Assembly: GCF_003217775.1 (NCBI RefSeq)
Contig: NZ_QJVJ01000012.1
Span: 64,001-128,000, forward strand
Direction: 5' to 3'
Source: Paenibacillus flagellatus
GTDB lineage: Bacteria > Bacillota > Bacilli > Paenibacillales > NBRC-103111
Length of the DNA stretch: 64,000 nucleotides
Part shown: in pieces, positions 62,098 through 64,000 of the stretch
How the letters are laid out: every line of letters begins with the position of its first letter
Numbering within the stretch: position 1 is the first letter of the stretch
The notes under the pieces: generated by a model
What the model saw: only the letters and a program-made list of their open reading frames with translations
Told to the model about the DNA's origin: nothing
The model's database searches: none
Program-made: the position numbers and the translations under genes

Positions 62098-64000
62098 TGC
62101 TGCAACCGTCCGATCCCGTCATGCTGCATACGAAAGTTCAACCGCCCGCTTCGACGCGCAACGAAGTGGAGCGGGATACCGTTCTCGAAACGCTGCCGAC
62201 GCTCGCCGACCGTTGCCGGCTATTGTCCGTCTGCGCGCCGGCCGGCTTCGGCAAGACGACGCTGCTCGCTCAATGGGCCCGCCGGGAGCAAGCGCATCTT
62301 GCATGGGTATCGCTCGACCCGACGGACAACGACCCGGCCCGGTTTTGGCGGTACGCGATTCAGGCGCTGCGCGCAGTACTCCCGACGATCGCGGCGGGGC
62401 GCGTCATGCCGCTTCTGCAGGCGTTTCCGAACGTATCCGTACCGACGGTCATCGATGCGCTGCTGAACGAGCTGGCGACGTTCGCCGAGCCGATCGTCCT
62501 CGTGCTGGACGATTATCATGTCATCGCCGAGCAAGCTGTCCACGACAGCCTTTCCTATATGATTGATTATTTGCCCGACAACGTTCGCGTGGCGATCGCG
62601 AGCCGAACCGGGCTTCCGTTCCCGGCCTCCAAATGGAGCGCAAGAGGCGAGCGGGCCGACGTCGGGGCGCTGCAGCTTCTGTTCAACGCGGAGGAGGCGG
62701 CCCGGTTTTACCGGCATACGGCGGGCTTGCCGCTTACCCGCGAGCAGATCGGGAAGCTGCTGGCCAGCACCGAAGGCTGGATCGCCGGCTTGCAGCTCGT
62801 GGCAATCGTGCTGCGGCAGCACCGGAGCGTCGACGCGTTTATCGAGAGGTTTTCGGGCTATCACCCGAAGCTGTCCGAATATTTGCTGCAGGAGGCGTTC
62901 CGGGAGCTGGCGCCGGAGCTGCGCGAGTTCGTACTCCATACGTCGATTTTGCAGCGGATGGACGCCGCGTTGTGCGATGCGTTTACGGGGCGTTCGGACA
63001 GCGCGGAGCTGCTCGAGAAGGCGAGAAGCTTGAATTTATTTCTCGTCCCGCTCGACGATTTCGGCGAATGGTACCGGTACCATCATCTGTTCGCCGAATT
63101 TTTGCAAAACGAGCTGAAGCGCGGCGACAAAGCCCGGTGGAAACGTCTGCACGGCAAAGCCGCCCGCCTCTTCGCGGAACGGGGGCTGCTCGACGAGGCG
63201 ATCGACCACGCGATCGCGGCGGAAGAGTATGCGCTCGCCGAGCGTTTGCTCGGGGCGCATATCGGGACGGCGCTGGAGCGAGGCGAGTTCTCGACGCTGC
63301 TGCGCCGGTTCGGCGCGCTGCCGGGCGATCCGGCGCGGCTTTCGCCGCAGCTGGCGCTGCTGTACGCGTTTTTGCTCGTCGTGACAGGCGGGTTCGACCG
63401 GGCCGAATCGCTGCTCGCAAGCTTGGAGGAAGCGGCGGCGGCCGCACCGGCGGACGAGCGGGAGCAGCTGGCAAGCGGCTTGTTCTTCGTCCGCGCGAAC
63501 TTGGCTTTCGCCGGCGGCCGATTCGCGGAATGGTACGGCTATGCGGACCGCATCCCGGACATGCTGCCCGAAAGCGCCGTGTTCTATAACTTCAACTACA
63601 ACCGGTCCGAGCCGCTCGTGCGGCGTACCGAGTTCGGACTGAAGGGGGCGCTGTCCGCCGAGGTGGAAGCGATCGCCTTGCGTTTTATCGGCATGCTGGA
63701 TGCCAGAGGATGGGGCGACGCCCTCATTACCCAGTACGTGCTCCAATCGTTAGCCGAAGGATATTACGAATGGAACCGGCTGGAGGAGAGCGAGGCGCTG
63801 CTCGCCCGGACGGAGCGGGTCGGCCGGGACCGGCGCGTTGCGGGGCTGTTCGTGCCGAGCCGGCTGACGTACGCCCGGCTGCGCTTGGCGGAGGGCCGCG
63901 CGCTGCTGGCCCGCGAGGCGATCGAGGAGGCGATCGAGACGGTCAAGGCTTGGGACGAGTTCGGCTGGACCGATCCGCTGCAGACGTTTCTCGCCCGGCT
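62098..64000 (+). CDS. MalT-like LuxR-family ATP-dependent regulator (3' end outside window)
   Basis: This is an open plus-strand frame of 634 codons from ATG 62,098 behind ACAGGGAGG, running off the right edge. The N-terminal STAND ATPase has Walker A CAPAGFGKTTLLAQW and Walker B IVLVLDDYHVI, followed by RVAIASRTGLPFP and GWIAGLQLVAIVLRQH. After about residue 330 comes a TPR-like helical sensor domain (HLFAEFLQNELKRGD, LFAERGLLDEAIDHAIAAEE). The C-terminal LuxR HTH is expected beyond the window. Such regulators sense a small ligand (maltotriose in E. coli MalT). Its target is not visible here. Confidence 0.9.

Overview
The window reads as a chromosomal segment of a GC-rich Paenibacillaceae bacterium (Paenibacillus or Cohnella-like). 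This is inferred from strong GGAGG ribosome binding sites, a surface protein ending in three SLH domains, two LplB/YtcP-type carbohydrate ABC transporters, membrane-bound AraC regulators, Kdp genes behind a c-di-AMP riboswitch, and PadR/DUF1048/Drr-type operons. No rRNA, tRNA, CRISPR array, transposase or prophage was seen.

Layout. (1) 1-3.9 kb: a WG-repeat protein running off the left edge, an AT-rich small Cys protein, a decayed PIN-domain gene and a copper-amine-oxidase-N-like exported protein. (2) 4.2-30 kb: a catabolic locus for host-type glycans or glycoproteins: two M60 (enhancin-like) metallopeptidases, a PL8 polysaccharide lyase, a solute-binding protein with two permeases, a GH29 fucosidase, a membrane-bound AraC regulator and a GH88 unsaturated glucuronyl hydrolase. 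PL8 would cut uronic-acid polysaccharides outside the cell, the transporter would import unsaturated oligosaccharides, and GH88 would remove the unsaturated uronate. Inside this locus sits a 7.6-kb segment with a 1,635-residue SLH surface protein and a divergent OmpR-type two-component system. The segment is bracketed by a direct repeat of about 65 bp copied from the PL8 3' end. (3) 30-40 kb: potassium uptake. kdpE and a kinase-only KdpD diverge from a promoter, a c-di-AMP riboswitch, a terminator, a 36-codon micro-ORF, and kdpFABC. Next comes a separate non-kinase sensor made of two tandem KdpD N-terminal modules. (4) 40-43 kb: PadR, two DUF1048 proteins and a Drr-type ABC exporter.

(5) 43-54 kb: a second carbohydrate locus on the minus strand (FAD oxidoreductase, two permeases, binding lipoprotein, DUF4838 protein, Tat-type beta-helix protein) with a divergent AraC regulator. 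(6) 54-58 kb: HxlR regulator with NAD(P)-binding protein and membrane protein, then a TetR regulator with a class C beta-lactamase-like hydrolase; both pairs have visible operators. (7) 58-64 kb: a relic of an M60 3' end, a truncated carbamoyltransferase, an unrecognised 228-residue protein, an M23 peptidase, a 5'-nucleotidase and a MalT-like LuxR regulator running off the right edge.

The most notable items are the gene-tail ghosts that mark segment borders, the tandem KdpD sensor split from its kinase, the layered control of kdp, and the repeat architecture of the SLH protein.
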